Below are positions 62,993 through 64,000 of a stretch of 64,000 bases of DNA, piece by piece. Both the position numbers and the translations under genes were made by a program. The DNA lies in assembly GCA_963783355.1 (NCBI GenBank), contig CAWANF010000001.1, positions 310,001 through 374,000 of the forward strand, written 5' to 3'. The stretch's first letter is position 1; the number at the start of each line of letters is the position of its first letter. This stretch comes from CAWANF01 sp963783355 (GTDB taxonomy: Bacteria; Bacteroidota; Rhodothermia; Balneolales; DATFMH01). The notes beneath the pieces are model-generated. The model made no database searches. It had not been told where the DNA came from and saw only the letters and a list, made by a program, of their open reading frames with translations.

Positions 62993-64000
62993 ATGAAGGT
63001 AAATAAGGATCAATTAGCTGAGGAAAATAAGAAGGTTACTCAAGTACATCAGGAAGAATACCAATTACTTTCTGATCGATTGGTAAAAAAAGGGTTTATT
63101 CCTGATGAGTTAATTAATAAGATAAATGCACTGCAAATTGCCGTGCCCAGTTGGGCATTGGGAGCAGGTGGCACCCGTTTTGCCCGTTTTCCGATGAAAG
63201 GTGAACCGGCGAGCCTTGAAGATAAAATCGAAGATGTCGGATTATTACATGCTTTGAGTGCATCTTGTAATGCTATTTCATTACACATCCCTTGGGATAT
63301 TCCCGAAAATGCAGATGCGATTAAGAATTTAGCTTCTTCCTTCGGATTGAAGTTTGATGCGGTTAATTCCAATACGTTCCAGGATCAAAAAGATCAGGAG
63401 TTATCTTACAAATATGGTTCCCTGGCCCATACCGATAAGGCCGTTAGAAAACAAGCTGTTCAACATAATATTGAAGTTATAAAATATGGCGAATTATTAG
63501 GATCGAAAGCATTAACGGTTTGGCTTGCAGATGGTTCCTGTTTCCCCGGACAGCTAAATTTTAAAAAGGCATTTAAGCGGACACTCGACTCGCTGCAAGA
63601 AATTTATGAACAATTGCCTTCCGACTGGAAAGTCTTTATTGAATATAAACCCTATGAACCAAATTTTTATTCCACGGTGATACAGGATTGGGGAACATCC
63701 TTCATGATGGCTTCTAAATTAGGGAAAAAAGCTTTCACGCTTGTAGACCTGGGACATCATCTGCCAAATACGAACATTGAACAAATAGTGGCAACCCTGA
63801 TGATGGAAGGGAAACTGGGTGGATTCCATTTTAATGATTCAAAATACGGGGATGACGATTTAACGGTGGGCTCCATTAAACCTTACCAGCTATTTTTGAT
63901 TTTTAATGAACTGGTTGATGGTATGCAGGATCCTCTTTCTACGAATCCCGATTTAGCCTGGATGATTGATGCTTCTCATAATGTGAAAGATCCCCTGGAA
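62993..64000 (+). CDS. L-rhamnose isomerase-like sugar isomerase (3' end outside window)
   Basis: An open frame of 336 codons from ATG 62993, still open at the window end (MKVNKDQLAEENKKVTQVHQ). The TIM-barrel isomerase features are visible: AVPSWALGAGGTRFARFP near residue 50, VFIEYKPYEPNFYSTVIQD with metal-binding Glu, LVDLGHHLPNTNIEQI with metal Asp, and GGFHFNDSKYGDDDLTVGS. This matches the Pseudomonas/Streptomyces type L-rhamnose isomerase (RhaI-like), different from E. coli RhaA. It converts L-rhamnose to L-rhamnulose. The kinase (rhaB-like) is probably beyond the edge. Confidence 0.9.
   Translation, partial: MKVNKDQLAEENKKVTQVHQEEYQLLSDRLVKKGFIPDELINKINALQIAVPSWALGAGGTRFARFPMKGEPASLEDKIEDVGLLHALSASCNAISLHIPWDIPENADAIKNLASSFGLKFDAVNSNTFQDQKDQELSYKYGSLAHTDKAVRKQAVQHNIEVIKYGELLGSKALTVWLADGSCFPGQLNFKKAFKRTLDSLQEIYEQLPSDWKVFIEYKPYEPNFYSTVIQDWGTSFMMASKLGKKAFTLVDLGHHLPNTNIEQIVATLMMEGKLGGFHFNDSKYGDDDLTVGSIKPYQLFLIFNELVDGMQDPLSTNPDLAWMIDASHNVKDPLE

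Overview
The window comes from a moderately AT-rich bacterium of the Bacteroidota/Ignavibacteriota/Calditrichota (FCB) type. Supporting evidence: a TonB-dependent receptor with an N-terminal carboxypeptidase-regulatory domain next to a DUF4249 lipoprotein, a DUF5916/CBM9-like outer-membrane protein, a large VPS10/sortilin-like BNR-repeat exoprotein, a Bacteroidota-style ECF sigma factor (decayed), and the threonine dehydrogenase + KBL pair. Shine-Dalgarno-like GGAGG sequences precede several starts. I cannot place it to genus. No rRNA, tRNA or CRISPR array was recognised.

Layout. 1-1.3 kb: first codons of an ABC ATPase and its MacA-like adaptor (minus). 1.8-3.9 kb: slipin + NfeD membrane-protease pair. 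4-6 kb: a small unknown gene and rmuC. 6-9.4 kb: a secreted concanavalin-like protein, then divergent kbl and tdh (threonine to glycine). 9.4-10.3 kb: a 14-copy TTAATTG tandem repeat abutting a CI/S24-type repressor. 10.3-11.6 kb: a long non-coding leader with a possible small RNA.

11.6-29.7 kb is the main feature: a type IV pilus/type II secretion-like locus. Two paralogous six-gene modules (pilin, GspF-like, GspE-like, three pilin-like or minor subunits) flank a single core operon of a small membrane protein, a PilT-like ATPase, a PilM-PilN fusion, a PilO-PilP fusion and a short secretin. The pilin of the first module is a decayed pseudogene; the second is intact. The pilin-like subunits have almost no prepilin leader and lack Glu5, and no prepilin peptidase is present.

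29.8-38.6 kb: DUF4249/TonB receptor pair, small membrane and secreted proteins, the sortilin-like protein, and Tag glycosylase. 38.7-44 kb is scarred: a decayed IS1595-like element with matching terminal repeats, a 3' remnant of a CPBP protease gene, a DUF5916 gene, a 3' remnant of phosphoglycerate kinase, and an intact CPBP protease gene. 44-49 kb: a MarR regulator divergent from a four-gene ABC/HlyD/TolC efflux operon. 49.3-52.7 kb: a C39-like peptidase + RimK-like ATP-grasp + GCS2-like ligase operon, likely a peptide or amide-forming system of unknown product. 53-56 kb: a copper resistance operon (CsoR, CopA, CopZ) with a perfect CsoR-type operator. 56.3-64 kb: a LacI regulator, a decayed ECF sigma gene, and a deoxy-sugar (probably L-rhamnose) operon with an NCS1-type permease, a fused aldolase/dehydrogenase and an isomerase running off the end of the window.
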